64,000 nt of DNA from Streptococcus sp. (lineage in GTDB: Bacteria; Bacillota; Bacilli; Lactobacillales; Streptococcaceae), in contig JAUMZW010000002.1 of the NCBI GenBank assembly GCA_030527925.1, positions 1 to 64,000 on the forward strand. The letters are read 5' to 3'. Every line of letters begins with the position of its first letter. Position 1 is the first letter of the stretch. The notes below the pieces were generated by a model. The model ran no database searches. It had not been told where the DNA came from and saw only the letters and a program-made list of their open reading frames with translations. Position numbers and translations under genes: made by a program. This document shows, in pieces, positions 46,433 to 57,882 of the stretch.

Positions 46433-47029
46433 TTATCTGTCATCATGGTAAAGTCCACGTGCTACACTCTCTTCGATGAGAGATAGTGTTAAATTCCATA
46501 GACTTAAGGATTCTTCTTTTATGAATGCTTTTTTAGATAAGACCTGACTAACTGTTAAATCATCAGGATTAGCATCTCGCTCAGCAATAAAAGAATGGTT
46601 TAGTAATGGGGCGAGTGCATCAATACATCTAGCATATCTTGCTTCTTTTGTAGCTCCCTTCTCAAACTCATTCCACAAATCTAAATAATCTTGGAACTGT
46701 TCTTTCGGAAGATGTGACAATGTTTCTTTTACTGACACTAACTCTCTATCATAAGAAGTTGCTTTACCAAGTTCATCAAAGGCCGAAGTGTCGCCAGTGC
46801 CAATTTCTCCTAAATCATGAAGCAAAAGCATCGAAATTACTTTAAGAATGTCTATTTTTTCTGCAAAATGTTCTTGAAAAGTAATTGCCATTAAAGCTAG
46901 TTGCCAAGAGTGTTCTGCCGAATTTTCAAATCGTCCATCTAAGGTCTGATTTTGTCTTTTGATTGTTTTTAAACTTTCGGTCGCTTTTATAAAATCAACT
47001 TGTTGATTTAATCGGTTACTTTCTGTCAT
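46433..47029 (-). CDS. HD-domain hydrolase (YfbR/5'-deoxynucleotidase-like)
   Basis: 198 residues with the HD metal site: ENSAEHSWQLALMA (His near residue 38) and MLLLHDLGEIGTGD (His-Asp near 73), and a later Asp in ARCIDALAPLLNH. Relatives remove phosphate from deoxynucleoside monophosphates. It starts 15 bases after uvrB on the same strand, so a link to nucleotide clean-up during repair is possible but not shown. Confidence 0.82.
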   Translation of the reverse strand: MTESNRLNQQVDFIKATESLKTIKRQNQTLDGRFENSAEHSWQLALMAITFQEHFAEKIDILKVISMLLLHDLGEIGTGDTSAFDELGKATSYDRELVSVKETLSHLPKEQFQDYLDLWNEFEKGATKEARYARCIDALAPLLNHSFIAERDANPDDLTVSQVLSKKAFIKEESLSLWNLTLSLIEESVARGLYHDDR

Positions 47030-47044
47030 ATTTAGTTAAATCTC

Positions 47045-49033
47045 CTAATCCATTGCCTTCAATTCCAAAACCATATCTCTAATTTGTGCTGCCAATTCAA
47101 AATCAAGAACTTCTGCTGCTGCTTGCATTTGTTTTTGAAGCTCTTTAATTTTAGCTTGACGGTCTTTCTTAGAAAGCGTTGAAACATCCAATGTTTCTTC
47201 GACATCACTATTTTCTGACTTACGTATGGCAATCAAATCACGAATTTCTTTTTTGATAGTTTGTGGAATGATACCATGCTTTTCATTATAAGCCATCTGT
47301 AACTCACGTCTTCTTGCAGTTTCATCCATAGCTTTCTGCATGGAATCAGTCACCTTATCAGCATACATAATGACATGTCCATTGGCATTTCTAGCTGCAC
47401 GACCAATAGTTTGGATCAAGCCACGTTCATTTCTTAAGAAACCTTCTTTATCTGCATCAAGAATGGCAACTAAACTCACCTCAGGTACGTCAATTCCTTC
47501 ACGTAACAAATTAATTCCGATTAGTACATCAAATACACCTAGACGAAGATCTCTAATAATTTCTGTACGCTCTAGTGTCTTAATATCAGAATGCATGTAC
47601 TTCACCTTGATACCCATTTCCTTAAGGTAATCAGTCAAATCTTCTGCCATTTTTTTCGTTAGTGTTGTGATGAAAGTTCGTTCACCTTTATCAACACGAC
47701 TATTAATTTCACCAAGTAGATCATCCATTTGACCCATACTAGGTCTAACTTCAACTTCAGGATCTAATAAGCCTGTTGGTCTAATAATTTGTTCAACAAT
47801 TGTATCAGTTTGTTCCATTTCATAGTCCCCTGGTGTTGCTGAAACATAAAGGATTTGATGAACATGACTTTCAAATTCTTCACGCCTCAAAGGACGATTA
47901 TCAAGGGCACTTGGTAGTCTAAAACCATAATTAACAAGCATTTCTTTTCTTGCCTTGTCACCATTATACATTCCTTTGATTTGTCCCATAGTCATATGAC
48001 TCTCATCAATCATTATTAAAAAATCATCTGGGAAGAAATCCAAGAGAGTATAAGGTGGTTCTCCTTCTTTACGACCATCCATATGCCTTGAATAATTCTC
48101 AACACCATTTGTATAACCCATTTCACGAAGCATTTCCATATCATACTCAGTACGTTGGCGAATACGTTGAGCTTCTATTAATTTATTCTCAGACTCAAAA
48201 AGATTAACTTGTTCCTCCATCTCTAATTCGATGTTTCTAATCGAAGCTTCTAAATGTTCTTCATTAGTCATAAAGTGAGTTGCTGGGAAAATAGCCAAGT
48301 GATCGACCTCTCCAAGAACACGTCCCGTCAAAGATTCAATTTCACGAATACGATCAATTTCATCTCCAAAAAACTCTACACGAAAAGCATGTTCATCACG
48401 TGATGCTGGAAAAATTTCAACAACATCCCCACGAACACGAAATTTTCCCCTTTGAAAATCAATATCATTACGTTCAAATTGGATATCAACCAAATCATTT
48501 AACAATTTATCTCTAGAGATTTCTAGCCCTGGTCGTAAACTTACAATACTATCTGCATATTCTTTAGGTGAACCTAAACCATAAATACAAGATACCGAAG
48601 CCACAACAATAACATCATTTCTCTCTAATAATGATGAGGTTGCTGAATGTCGTAATTTATCAATCTCATCATTAACAGAACTGTCCTTCTCAATATAAGT
48701 ATCACTTGAAGGTACATAAGCTTCTGGTTGATAGTAGTCATAATAAGACACAAAATATTCAACAGCATTTTCAGGAAAGAACTCTTTAAACTCACCATAT
48801 AACTGTCCAGCAAGTGTTTTATTATGTGCAATTACTAGAGTAGGTTTATTAACTCTTGCAATAACCTGACTCATAGTATAAGTCTTCCCTGTTCCAGTAG
48901 CCCCTTTCAAAATCTGAGCTTTTTCTCCTCCTTCTATATTTTCAACAATCGTTTCAATAGCATGAGGTTGATCACCAGAAGGCTCGTATTTCGAAATTAA
49001 TTTAAAGTGATTATCAGTTAGTCGTTCAATCAT
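47045..49033 (-). CDS. uvrB: Excinuclease ABC subunit B
   Basis: DNA damage-recognition helicase of nucleotide excision repair. The 662 residues show Walker [14 protein letters not shown] (about 40-50), the beta-hairpin segment [15 protein letters not shown]-box MIDESHM, helicase motif [15 protein letters not shown] and the C-terminal UVR motif [18 protein letters not shown], which contacts UvrC. All motifs are intact. It heads a probable unit with the HD hydrolase and PrsW-like genes. Confidence 0.97.
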   Translation of the reverse strand: MIERLTDNHFKLISKYEPSGDQPHAIETIVENIEGGEKAQILKGATGTGKTYTMSQVIARVNKPTLVIAHNKTLAGQLYGEFKEFFPENAVEYFVSYYDYYQPEAYVPSSDTYIEKDSSVNDEIDKLRHSATSSLLERNDVIVVASVSCIYGLGSPKEYADSIVSLRPGLEISRDKLLNDLVDIQFERNDIDFQRGKFRVRGDVVEIFPASRDEHAFRVEFFGDEIDRIREIESLTGRVLGEVDHLAIFPATHFMTNEEHLEASIRNIELEMEEQVNLFESENKLIEAQRIRQRTEYDMEMLREMGYTNGVENYSRHMDGRKEGEPPYTLLDFFPDDFLIMIDESHMTMGQIKGMYNGDKARKEMLVNYGFRLPSALDNRPLRREEFESHVHQILYVSATPGDYEMEQTDTIVEQIIRPTGLLDPEVEVRPSMGQMDDLLGEINSRVDKGERTFITTLTKKMAEDLTDYLKEMGIKVKYMHSDIKTLERTEIIRDLRLGVFDVLIGINLLREGIDVPEVSLVAILDADKEGFLRNERGLIQTIGRAARNANGHVIMYADKVTDSMQKAMDETARRRELQMAYNEKHGIIPQTIKKEIRDLIAIRKSENSDVEETLDVSTLSKKDRQAKIKELQKQMQAAAEVLDFELAAQIRDMVLELKAMD

Positions 49034-49212
49034 TATATATCACCTCTAAATTGTTTTAGACTATATTCTATCATAATTCGTGTTATATCACTAATAAGAC
49101 ATCTGAAATAGAAATCAAATTTAACTTTGACTTTAACCTATTAAAAATAGATCTAGAAATGAATAAACCCTACATCATATGTTAGATTTTATAACATGAC
49201 ATACATAGAAAT

Positions 49213-49241
49213 TTGCGCTTTTCGTGCTATTTTGGTATAAT
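49213..49241 (+). promoter_or_regulatory. Promoter of the glutamine-type transporter operon
   Basis: TTGCGC (49213-49218) and TATAAT (49236-49241) are 17 bases apart, 29 bases before the start codon. The -35 is weak, the -10 perfect. Confidence 0.6.
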
Positions 49242-49269
49242 CAATGCTATCTTAGAAAAGGAGACTAAC

Positions 49270-51441
49270 ATGAAGCAAAAATTTAAAACGCTTATGCTAG
49301 CAATACTTTCAGTATTTCTAATGCTAGGTGTTAAAGTATCTGCTGATGCCATTAGTATTGTATCAGATACTGCTTATGCACCATTTGAATTCAAAGACTC
49401 TGACCAAGTCTACAAAGGAATTGATGTCGATATCATCAACGAGGTTGCTAAAAGAGCCGGGTGGGACGTTAATATGACCTATCCTGGATTCGATGCTGCT
49501 GTCAATGCCGTACAATCAGGACAAGCTGACGCTCTGATGGCTGGTACTACTGTCACTGAGGCCCGTAAAAAAGTTTTTACATTTTCAGATACATACTATG
49601 ATACTGCTGTTGTTATCTACACTCGTAGCGATAATAAAGTATCAAGTTACAAACAATTAAAAGGAAAAGTTGTTGGTGTCAAAAATGGAACAGCAGCCCA
49701 AGCTTTTCTTGAAAAAAATAAAGAAAAGTATGGCTATACTCTTAAAACTTTTGACACAAGTGACTTAATGAATAATAGCTTAGACTCTGGTTCAATTTAC
49801 GCAGCTATGGATGATCAGCCCGTTGTTCAATATGCTATCAATACTGGTAAAAAATATGCCATCAATATTGATGGGGAGTCTGTAGGAAGTTTTGCATTTG
49901 CTGTTAAAAAGGGAAGTTCTCATGAACATCTTATTGAAGAGTTCAACACTGCATTTGCCGAAATGAAAGCAGATGGTACTTATGACCAAATTATGTCAAA
50001 ATGGTTAGCAACAGACGCAAGCAAAACTACTAGTGCTACAACAGGAGATGCTAGTAAGAAAGCAACACCAGTAAAAGCAAGTTATAAAATTGTTGCTGAT
50101 TCCTCATTTGCCCCATTTGAATTCCAAAATGACAGTGGAAAATATGTCGGAATTGATATGGAATTAATTAAAGCAATCGCTAAGCAACAAGGATTTACTA
50201 TTGAAATTTCAAACCCAGGCTTTGATGCTGCATTAAACGCTGTCCAATCAGGACAAGCTGATGCTGCCATTGCAGGGATGTCTATTACAGATGCACGAAA
50301 AGAAATTTTTGATTTTTCTGATTCATACTACACTTCAAATATCATTCTAGCTGTCAAATCTGGTAGTGATATTAAAACTTACGAAGCACTTTCTGGTAAA
50401 ACAGTAGGTGCCAAAAACGGAACATCTTCATATAATTTCTTGAAAGAAAACGCTGATAAATATGGCTACAAATTAAAAGCATTTGATGAAGCTTCATCAA
50501 TGTATGATAGTTTAAACTCTGGATCAATAGATGCCCTTATGGATGATGAGGCTGTTCTTAAATACGCTATCCAACAAGGTCGTAATTTTGAAACACCGAT
50601 TAAAGGTGAGCCTTCTGGTGAGTATGGATTTGCCGTTAAAAAAGGAACTAATCCTGAATTAATCGAAATGTTTAATAATGGATTAGCTGCTTTGAAAAAA
50701 TCTGGACAATACGACAAGATCATTAACAAATATCTTGGAACATCCACAGATAAAGATAGTACAAGTGTTGATGAAACAACAATTACAGGTTTAATCTCTA
50801 ATAACTATAAACAATTATTATCAGGTCTTGGTACTACTTTAGGTCTAACACTCTTATCATTTACAATAGCAATGTTTATCGGAATTGTTTTTGGTATGAT
50901 GAGTGTAGCTCCTAGTAAAACACTTCGTACCATCTCAGCAATCTTCGTAGATGTTGTTCGTGGTATCCCATTGATGATTGTTGCTGCCTTTATTTTCTGG
51001 GGAATCCCTAACCTAATTGAGTCAATGACAGGCAAACAAAGTCCAATCAATGATTTCCTTGCAGCAACGATTGCTTTATCACTAAACGCAGGTGCTTATA
51101 TTTCTGAAATTGTCCGTGGTGGTATTGAAGCTGTATCAGTTGGACAAATGGAAGCAAGCCGAAGCCTTGGTGTCCCATATTTAACAACAATGCGTAAAAT
51201 CATTTTACCTCAAGCTGTAAAATTAATGGTACCAAACTTCATTAACCAATTTGTTATCTCATTAAAAGATACTACTATCGTATCAGCCATTGGTTTGATT
51301 GAATTATTCCAAACTGGTAAAATCATTATTGCACGTAATTACCAATCATTCCGCATGTACGCTATTTTAGCAGTTATCTATCTTGTGATTATCACACTTC
51401 TTACACGTCTAGCAAAACGCTTAGAAAAGAGGCTTAAATAA
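49270..51441 (+). CDS. glnP: Amino-acid ABC transporter with two binding domains fused to the permease (GlnP-type)
   Basis: 723 residues: signal peptide (residues 1-25), a first family 3 binding domain ([20 protein letters not shown]), a second ([20 protein letters not shown], residues about 265-490), and a permease domain ([15 protein letters not shown]; contact loop [20 protein letters not shown]). This tandem-receptor design is that of lactococcal and streptococcal GlnP, which takes up glutamine, glutamate or asparagine. I begin at ATG 49270, after AAAGGAG; an upstream ATG at 49213 lies inside the promoter. The stop overlaps the ATPase start by 1 base. Confidence 0.93.
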   Translation: MKQKFKTLMLAILSVFLMLGVKVSADAISIVSDTAYAPFEFKDSDQVYKGIDVDIINEVAKRAGWDVNMTYPGFDAAVNAVQSGQADALMAGTTVTEARKKVFTFSDTYYDTAVVIYTRSDNKVSSYKQLKGKVVGVKNGTAAQAFLEKNKEKYGYTLKTFDTSDLMNNSLDSGSIYAAMDDQPVVQYAINTGKKYAINIDGESVGSFAFAVKKGSSHEHLIEEFNTAFAEMKADGTYDQIMSKWLATDASKTTSATTGDASKKATPVKASYKIVADSSFAPFEFQNDSGKYVGIDMELIKAIAKQQGFTIEISNPGFDAALNAVQSGQADAAIAGMSITDARKEIFDFSDSYYTSNIILAVKSGSDIKTYEALSGKTVGAKNGTSSYNFLKENADKYGYKLKAFDEASSMYDSLNSGSIDALMDDEAVLKYAIQQGRNFETPIKGEPSGEYGFAVKKGTNPELIEMFNNGLAALKKSGQYDKIINKYLGTSTDKDSTSVDETTITGLISNNYKQLLSGLGTTLGLTLLSFTIAMFIGIVFGMMSVAPSKTLRTISAIFVDVVRGIPLMIVAAFIFWGIPNLIESMTGKQSPINDFLAATIALSLNAGAYISEIVRGGIEAVSVGQMEASRSLGVPYLTTMRKIILPQAVKLMVPNFINQFVISLKDTTIVSAIGLIELFQTGKIIIARNYQSFRMYAILAVIYLVIITLLTRLAKRLEKRLK

Positions 51442-52181
51442 TGGCAGAATTAAAAATTGATATTCAAGACTTACATAAATCTTACGGACAAAATGAAGTC
51501 TTAAAAGGAATTGATGCTAAATTCTACGAAGGCGATGTTGTCTGTATCATTGGTCCATCAGGTTCAGGTAAATCAACTTTCCTACGCACATTAAATCTTT
51601 TGGAGAGTATTACTAGCGGAAAAGTTATTGTAGATGGTTATGAATTATCTGATCCTAAAACAAACATTGATAAAGCACGTGAAAATATTGGAATGGTATT
51701 CCAACACTTTAACCTTTTCCCACATATGACTGTTCTTGAAAATATCATGTTCTCTCCTGTAGAACTAGGTAAACAAACTAAGGAAGAAGCAGAAAAATTA
51801 GGATTGGAATTACTTGAAAAAGTAGGGCTTGCCGATAAACGTGATGCAATGCCAAAAAGTCTATCTGGTGGTCAAAAACAACGTGTTGCTATTGCAAGAA
51901 GTTTAGCAATGAACCCTGATATCATGTTGTTTGACGAGCCAACTTCAGCACTTGACCCAGAAATGGTTGGAGATGTGTTGAATGTTATGAAAGATTTGGC
52001 CGAGCAAGGTATGACAATGTTAATCGTTACACATGAAATGGGATTTGCACGTAAAGTTGCCAATCGTGTCATCTTTACAGATGGTGGAGAATTTATAGAG
52101 GATGGAACTCCTGAACAAATCTTCGATAACCCACAACATCCACGCCTTAAAGACTTCTTAGATAAAGTCTTAAACGTATAA
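51441..52181 (+). CDS. glnQ: Amino-acid ABC transporter ATP-binding protein
   Basis: 246 residues with Walker [14 protein letters not shown]-loop [13 protein letters not shown], signature [14 protein letters not shown], Walker [17 protein letters not shown] and switch His [11 protein letters not shown]. It is the ATPase for the upstream fused receptor-permease. A terminator follows. Confidence 0.94.
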   Translation: MAELKIDIQDLHKSYGQNEVLKGIDAKFYEGDVVCIIGPSGSGKSTFLRTLNLLESITSGKVIVDGYELSDPKTNIDKARENIGMVFQHFNLFPHMTVLENIMFSPVELGKQTKEEAEKLGLELLEKVGLADKRDAMPKSLSGGQKQRVAIARSLAMNPDIMLFDEPTSALDPEMVGDVLNVMKDLAEQGMTMLIVTHEMGFARKVANRVIFTDGGEFIEDGTPEQIFDNPQHPRLKDFLDKVLNV

Positions 52182-52186
52182 TAAAA

Positions 52187-52231
52187 AATACCCTAAAATC
52201 AGACATAGTTTCTGACCTTTGGGGTATTTTT
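52187..52231 (+). terminator. Terminator of glnPQ
   Basis: AATACCC (about 52188-52194) pairs with GGGTATT (about 52222-52229), with a longer internal stem region, then TTTTT. Same layout as the terminator at 44506-44556. Confidence 0.7.
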
Positions 52232-52460
52232 ATATGAAACAAAATAATTTTTGATAAACATTGAGGTAACTACAACTATCGGAATATTTATTTAGAAAGT
52301 ATAATCCCTGGATTTATAAATGAATTCAGTAATCTTAAACTTTTTGGGCAACAGAAAAACACCTCCAATTTTTTATTTTAGAAACTCAACACTACAAACG
52401 TTATTATTTTTGAATTTATGATAGAATAATAACGTATATTAATCGTTTTTAGGAGATATT

Positions 52461-53939
52461 ATGACAATTTTACCAATTTCTAAACTCAATCAAGAAATCA
52501 TAGGAATTGAGCTTGATAAAATTAATCGTCACGGTCTAATCGCTGGTGCTACTGGTACAGGGAAAACAATTACTTTAAAGGTCATTGCTGAACAGCTTAG
52601 TCAGGCAGGAATTCCAGTATTTTTAGCTGATATAAAAGGAGATTTAGCTTCACTCAGTAAAGCAGCTCAACCAAATGAAAAAATACAAGAGAGAATTACT
52701 AACCTTGGTCTTGATGATTATGAAGCAAAAAGATTCCCAGTTCGTCTTTGGGATATTTTCGGAGAAAGTGGGACACCTGTACGCTCAACAATTTCAGAAA
52801 TGGGGCCTCTATTACTAGCACGCTTATTAGACCTCAATGACACTCAAACAGGTATTTTAAATATTACTTTTAAGATTGCCGATGATAAAGGTCTGCTCTT
52901 AATTGACATGAAAGACTTAAAAGCACTTCTTCAAGAAATATCAGAAAATGCTTCTCAATATTCTGAATATGGAAATATTGCCAAACAATCTGTTGGTGCG
53001 ATTCAACGCAGTTTACTATCTTTAGAACAAGAAGGTGGAGATATCTTCTTTGGAGAGCCTGCTCTTAATCTAACTGATTTTATGCAAGTTGATGCTTCCG
53101 GTCAAGGAATAATCAACATTTTAATGGCACAAAAACTCTATCAATCACCTAAACTCTTTTCAACATTCCTATTATGGATGCTATCAGAATTATTTGAAAT
53201 CTTACCTGAAGTTGGTGACTTACCAAAACCTAAAATGGTCTATTTCTTCGATGAGGCTCACCTACTTTTTAACGATGCTCCTAAAGCATTTGTTGAAAAA
53301 GTTGAACAAGTTGTCAGACTCATTCGTTCAAAAGGTGTAGGCATCTATTTTATTACACAAAATCCTGCTGACCTTCCAGAAACTGTCTTGGCTCAACTAG
53401 GAAATCGTGTCCAACATGCTTTACGAGCATATACACCAAAAGAAATTAAAGCTGTAAAACTAGCTGCTTCAACATTTAGACCTAATCCAAATTTTGATAC
53501 AGCATATGTCATTACAGAACTCAAAGTCGGTGAGGCACTCGTATCGTGCTTAAATTCAGATGGACAACCAAATATTGTTGAAAAAGTTTTTATCAGACCG
53601 CCCGAATCTTTAATTGGAACTTTAAGTGATGGGGAATTTCAACAACTTTTAGCTTCGTCTCCTTTTGAGGCTAAATATCGTCAATCATATGACCGTGAAT
53701 CTGCCTATGAAATCCTTCAAAAACGTGTCCTAGAACAAAATATGATTGAGGAGAAAGAACGTCAAGCTAAAGAAGCTGAAAAACTTCAAAAGCAAGCACA
53801 AAAACAAAGTGCTAGTGTTGGACGTCCTCGTAAATCAAGCCTTGAAAAAGCAACTGATAGCTTTTTGAGCTCTGTTACTCGAACTGTTGGACGTGAATTG
53901 GTTAGAGGATTATTTGGTTCACTTACTAAACGTAAATAA
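52461..53939 (+). CDS. HerA/YjgR-like DUF853 ATPase
   Basis: 492 residues: P-loop [20 protein letters not shown] near residue 30, a long RecA-like core, Walker [12 protein letters not shown] near 265, and a sensor-like [20 protein letters not shown]. The C-terminus (about 430-475) is a charged coiled coil ([20 protein letters not shown]). The family resembles the HerA helicase/translocase but its role in bacteria is unsettled. It is a single-gene unit with an AGGAGATATT ribosome site and its own terminator. Confidence 0.85.
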   Translation: MTILPISKLNQEIIGIELDKINRHGLIAGATGTGKTITLKVIAEQLSQAGIPVFLADIKGDLASLSKAAQPNEKIQERITNLGLDDYEAKRFPVRLWDIFGESGTPVRSTISEMGPLLLARLLDLNDTQTGILNITFKIADDKGLLLIDMKDLKALLQEISENASQYSEYGNIAKQSVGAIQRSLLSLEQEGGDIFFGEPALNLTDFMQVDASGQGIINILMAQKLYQSPKLFSTFLLWMLSELFEILPEVGDLPKPKMVYFFDEAHLLFNDAPKAFVEKVEQVVRLIRSKGVGIYFITQNPADLPETVLAQLGNRVQHALRAYTPKEIKAVKLAASTFRPNPNFDTAYVITELKVGEALVSCLNSDGQPNIVEKVFIRPPESLIGTLSDGEFQQLLASSPFEAKYRQSYDRESAYEILQKRVLEQNMIEEKERQAKEAEKLQKQAQKQSASVGRPRKSSLEKATDSFLSSVTRTVGRELVRGLFGSLTKRK

Positions 53940-53940
53940 A

Positions 53941-53960
53941 AAACTGGGATTTCCCAGTTT
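53941..53960. terminator. Bidirectional terminator
   Basis: AAACTGGGA and TCCCAGTTT form a near-perfect hairpin with a 2-base centre, flanked by A and T runs, between convergent genes ending at 53939 (+) and 53963 (-). Confidence 0.85.
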
Positions 53961-53962
53961 TT

Positions 53963-54691
53963 TTATTCTTTAATAGATTCATTTTTTAAATTCTTAATTT
54001 CTACTTCCGTTAAACGTCTGAATCCTCCTTCAGGTAACCCCTCATCCAAACTTAAAGAGCCCATTTTTAAACGTTTTAAAGTAATAACTTCCTTTCCACA
54101 AGCTGCAACCATTCGTTTTACCTGATGAAATTTTCCTTCCGATATAGTTATTTCAACCCATGATTGCTCTTTTTTTCTATCACTGTCTAATATCTTTAAA
54201 AAGGCTGGCTTACAGATAAAGTCATTTAATGATATCCCATTTTTAAATTTGACAATATCCTCTGGAGTCATCACTCCCAAAATCTTTGCTATGTATACTT
54301 TATCTACATGTTTTCTAGGCGAGAGAAGTTTATGAGCCAAGTCCCCATCATTTGTTAACAACAACAGTCCTGTCGTATCCTTATCTAATCGTCCTACTGG
54401 AAAAACTTTTTTTTGTTTAGCACTATCATCTAATAAGTCTAAAACCGTTTTAAAATCTCTATCTTCAGTAGCTGAAACAACACCTTTTGGCTTGTTTAAC
54501 ATATAATAACTAAACTCCTCATAAAGTAATTCTTCATCTTTGAAGTTAATTTTTACTTTATTTTCATCAATTTGAGTTTTAGCAATCGTAACAACTTCTC
54601 CATCAACCTTAATCCACTTCTTTTTTAAATAATTTTTTACTTCTGTTCGTGTTCCAACACCACACGAAACAAGGTATCTATCTAAACGCAT
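53963..54691 (-). CDS. 16S rRNA pseudouridine synthase (RsuA/RluB family)
   Basis: 242 residues: N-terminal S4 RNA-binding domain (MRLDRYLVSCGVGTRTEVKN) and a catalytic domain with the nucleophile Asp in VFPVGRLDKDTTGLLLLTND (near residue 104) and the C-terminal EGKFHQVKRMVAACG. It most resembles RsuA, which makes pseudouridine at 16S position 516; an RluB/F-type large-subunit target cannot be excluded. It stands alone between convergent and divergent neighbours. Confidence 0.88.
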   Translation of the reverse strand: MRLDRYLVSCGVGTRTEVKNYLKKKWIKVDGEVVTIAKTQIDENKVKINFKDEELLYEEFSYYMLNKPKGVVSATEDRDFKTVLDLLDDSAKQKKVFPVGRLDKDTTGLLLLTNDGDLAHKLLSPRKHVDKVYIAKILGVMTPEDIVKFKNGISLNDFICKPAFLKILDSDRKKEQSWVEITISEGKFHQVKRMVAACGKEVITLKRLKMGSLSLDEGLPEGGFRRLTEVEIKNLKNESIKE

Positions 54692-54770
54692 AATAATTCC
54701 CCTTCATTTTTATTATACCATAGCTGACTTTTTTATAAATTAGTATTATAATATAATTAAGAGGTGAACT

Positions 54771-55142
54771 ATGGTTGAAAAAAATTTTATAATTAATGAA
54801 TCCAATACAGCAAAAACCATGGGATCGGGTGGTTTAGAAGTCTTAGCTAGTCCAGCATTAGTTACTTTTATGGAAAATCTTGCTTTTACGACACTTGAAA
54901 AAGAATGTCAAGAACATCAAACTAGTGTGGGAGTTTCATTCAACTTAGACCATCTAAAACCTAGCCTTGTAGGAGAAACAGTGACTATTCTAATCACATC
55001 TAAAAGCAGTGATGGAAAATGTGTGACGTTTAACTTAGAAGCATATTGTAATGAAGTACTTATTGCTAAAGCCATACATAAACGGGTCATCATTACAAAA
55101 GAAAAATTTTTGAGAAGACTATTCAATAGTGATAAAAAATAA
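54771..55142 (+). CDS. Hotdog-fold thioesterase (FlK-like)
   Basis: 123 residues with a hotdog-fold pattern: MGSGGLEVLASPALVTFMENLA, then the helix-strand GVSFNLDHLKPSLVGETVTI. This matches the thioesterase family that includes fluoroacetyl-CoA thioesterase FlK, but fluoroacetate is not implied; a general acyl-CoA substrate is more likely. An AAGAGGTG ribosome site precedes it. It is convergent with the sensor kinase gene. Confidence 0.78.
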   Translation: MVEKNFIINESNTAKTMGSGGLEVLASPALVTFMENLAFTTLEKECQEHQTSVGVSFNLDHLKPSLVGETVTILITSKSSDGKCVTFNLEAYCNEVLIAKAIHKRVIITKEKFLRRLFNSDKK

Positions 55143-55175
55143 AGCCTATTGTATTGTAGACTTTATTTTTTATCA
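55142..55175 (+). terminator. Probable terminator of the thioesterase gene
   Basis: AAAGCCTA and TAGACTTT pair with one mismatch around an 8-base loop and are followed by ATTTTTT. Weak but well placed between convergent genes. Confidence 0.5.
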
Positions 55176-55181
55176 TTAAAT

Positions 55182-56228
55182 TTAGTCATTATCAATTGAT
55201 TGATAAGGTAATTCGAGTGTAAAACAACTACCTTTACCCAAAACACTTGAAACTGATAAAAAACCGCCTAATTGCTTTGCCAGTTCTTGAGCAATATATA
55301 ATCCTAGACCATGACCTCCTGTCGCCATATTCCTTGAGGATTCTACTCGGTATAAGCGCTTAAATATACGACCTAATTCAGCTTCTGGGATACCTTTTCC
55401 CTCATCAATCACTGAGATAATAAGCCTTCCTTGTTTTACCATAGCATCAATCTCAAGTGAACTACCCTGTTCAGAGTATTTAAAAGCATTACTCACCAAA
55501 TTCAATAATATTCGGGACAACTTTTCTCTGTAACTAATCACTTTCAACATATTTGGTTTTACATTTATTGCTATTTCTCGACGTTCTTTATCAATTAAAA
55601 ATTGAAACTCTGATAAAATATCTATGAGTAATTTATCAATAAAGACAACCTCTTCAACTTCTTCCTCTTCAACTTCTTTTAAATCAAGGCTAACTTGATT
55701 TAACTCTGTTACCAAACTATTTAACCTATCCGTTTGACGACGAATAGTTTTAAGATAGTAAGAAAATTCTTCTGGTCGAATTATCCCATCAAGCATGCCT
55801 TCTGTGGTTGCTTGAATAGAGGTTATAGGAGTCTTTATATCGTGTGAAAGTTGAGCTATCATTAAATTTTTTTCTTTCTCACTTTCTTCTAGAGAGTCAA
55901 ACATTTCTTTAAGTTGATCAGACATGTCATTAAAACTATCTGCTAATTCTTTAAACTCTAGAGGTGAATTTATATCTTCAACCTTTTGAAATGTTCGATT
56001 TGGAAGAGTTTGAATCGCCTTTTTTAACTGTCTAAACGATCGAAAAACATGTGATAAAAAGATAAAATTAACTAAAAAACCTACTAAGCTAGCTATCAGT
56101 GTAACTGAAATAATAAAAACGACTTCTTTTTCTAAAATTAACATACGTTTTAATCCCCACCCTACAATTAATAAGGTGACAATCAAAGAAGAAGTGCAAC
56201 TAATCCATAAATAATGCCTTAATTTCAT
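55182..56228 (-). CDS. Sensor histidine kinase, TCS08-like
   Basis: 348 residues: two membrane spans (about 10-30 and 38-60) with almost no external loop, a HAMP-like linker, the phospho-acceptor IAQLSHDIKTPITSIQA (His near residue 130), and an ATPase domain with NLVSNAFKYS, VIDEGKGIPEAE and GGHGLGLYI. The lack of an external sensor domain is a feature of SaeS/HK08-type kinases. It begins at the base before its response regulator ends and lies next to a PavB-like surface protein, the arrangement of pneumococcal pavB-rr08-hk08. Confidence 0.88.
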   Translation of the reverse strand: MKLRHYLWISCTSSLIVTLLIVGWGLKRMLILEKEVVFIISVTLIASLVGFLVNFIFLSHVFRSFRQLKKAIQTLPNRTFQKVEDINSPLEFKELADSFNDMSDQLKEMFDSLEESEKEKNLMIAQLSHDIKTPITSIQATTEGMLDGIIRPEEFSYYLKTIRRQTDRLNSLVTELNQVSLDLKEVEEEEVEEVVFIDKLLIDILSEFQFLIDKERREIAINVKPNMLKVISYREKLSRILLNLVSNAFKYSEQGSSLEIDAMVKQGRLIISVIDEGKGIPEAELGRIFKRLYRVESSRNMATGGHGLGLYIAQELAKQLGGFLSVSSVLGKGSCFTLELPYQSIDND

Positions 56229-56915
56229 TTATACCTCTATTTTATAACCCAATCCCCACACCGTTTTTATAGTTGGGGTAAGCTCAGTTCCATTACAAGA
56301 TAAAGCATGCCTTATGGCATGAATATGAACATTTAAAGTATTGGTATCATCTAAAAAATCTTCATTCCAAACTTTTTCATAAAGTTCTGTTTTTGAAAAG
56401 ACCTGTTGAGGTTGCTTAACAAGTATCCACAGTAACTCAAATTCCTTAATTGTAAGATTTAGGAATTTGCCATTTACCGATACTAGACGCTTACGATAAT
56501 TCATTTCTAAATCTCCTAAACTAACATTCTCATCATCAGAAAGATGAGAATGAATCCTTCTCAAAATATTATTAACACGTAATACTAATTCTCTAGGACT
56601 AAAAGGCTTTAAAATATAATCATCTGCTCCTATACTTAAAGAGTATATCTTGTCAGCTTCTGCAGTTTTAGCTGTAATAAATAAAAAAGGTTGATCTGGA
56701 GAATCACTTTGAACCTCACTGATAAAGTCATAGCCATCCATATTAGGCATCATAATGTCTGAAATAATTAAGTCAATGGTTTGACTCTTATAAATATTTA
56801 AAGCCTCTTGTCCATCAGCAGCAACCAAAACGTGATACCCATCTTGGACAAGATAACGACGATTTATTTCTCGAATTTCTTGTTCGTCGTCAACCAATAA
56901 AATTGTTTTTAACAT
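56229..56915 (-). CDS. OmpR-family response regulator, TCS08-like
   Basis: 228 residues: receiver with LVDDEQEIREINRRYL, phospho-acceptor Asp in DLIISDIMMPNMDGYD (near residue 53) and Lys in ADDYILKPFSPREL, then a winged-helix DNA-binding domain (KTELYEKVWNEDF; NVHIHAIRHAL; VWGLGYKIEV). It pairs with the kinase encoded immediately after. A terminator-like hairpin separates it from the PavB-like gene upstream, so the two are probably separately transcribed; the regulator may control that gene, as in the pneumococcus. Confidence 0.9.
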   Translation of the reverse strand: MLKTILLVDDEQEIREINRRYLVQDGYHVLVAADGQEALNIYKSQTIDLIISDIMMPNMDGYDFISEVQSDSPDQPFLFITAKTAEADKIYSLSIGADDYILKPFSPRELVLRVNNILRRIHSHLSDDENVSLGDLEMNYRKRLVSVNGKFLNLTIKEFELLWILVKQPQQVFSKTELYEKVWNEDFLDDTNTLNVHIHAIRHALSCNGTELTPTIKTVWGLGYKIEV

Positions 56916-56947
56916 AACAATCCTCCATATTATTTCACTATTATGAT

Positions 56948-56983
56948 AAAAATAGTGCTACACTTTCTGTATAACACTATTTT
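56948..56983 (-). terminator. Probable terminator between the surface-protein gene and the regulator gene
   Basis: AAAATAGTG (56949-56957) and CACTATTTT (56975-56983) form a 9-bp stem with a 17-base loop and a T tract on the minus strand. Confidence 0.55.
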
Positions 56984-57432
56984 ATCACATGAAAAAGTCT
57001 TCTTCTATGACTTAATTATTTTAATCTTCTTTTTTTGTTTTAAATCCAAGAAATCCTAAAATGCTTAACAACATAGTTCCAACTAATGTCAATGGTGTCG
57101 TCGATTCTTCCCCTGTATTTGGAAGCATTTCTTTTTTGTCTACCATCATAGAATGTTTTTGTTCCATCATTGGCATATCTTTAGATACTTCTTGTTTTGT
57201 TTCATTCGATGGTACCACACCTACAGTTTCAATTTTTTCATCTAGCATGACATCTTCTTATTTCATTTCATTCTTTATGCCAGAATGTTTCATTTGCATC
57301 TTAGGTGATAACATTAATGTTGATGACACTGTATCTTTATGCTTTTTGACCATAGGTTGCATATTATTAGCATGATTATTGATTTTCTTATCATCCATAC
57401 CATGAAGATGTACTATCACATTTCTAACAGCC

Positions 57433-57805
57433 ACAATATTATTCAAGTCTGCCTTACCATCTTTAGCACCGTAAACTAAAACGGTAGCAGAATAATCTTG
57501 TGTTCCATTGCTTTGTAATTGGTCTAATAAAGCCTTGTCTTGTTTACCTGCTGCATTGCCATCGAGTGCTACTTGATAGAAATATTGCCCATTACCCAAT
57601 TTCTCAACTGGTAGTAAGAATGAGTTCTTAGCTGTACCATTATCTGACCATCGTGCACTGTCTGATGATTTGAGCAAGAGACGTGTTAACATGCCATCTC
57701 CACCGAAGAATTCATACGGAATAACTTGGTTTACTCCCGCTGTAAATGGTCCAGGGCTTTGAGCATTTGTTAGGAACGTTGCAGGAACATCTGTGCTTTC
57801 TTTAA
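57433..57805 (-). repeat. SSURE repeat 2: 373-base segment identical to repeat 1
   Basis: Encodes the second SSURE domain (VPATFLTNAQSPGPFTAG through DGKADLNNIV). Compared base by base, positions 57433-57805 match 57883-58255 with no difference; the period is 450 bases (150 residues). The first differing base is 57806 (G against T). Confidence 0.9.
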
Positions 57806-57882
57806 GATTAGCTGCTACTCCTGCTTTAACTTGTTCAACTGTCGTCATACCATTCAAGTGAACTTTGACCATACGAGATGAA

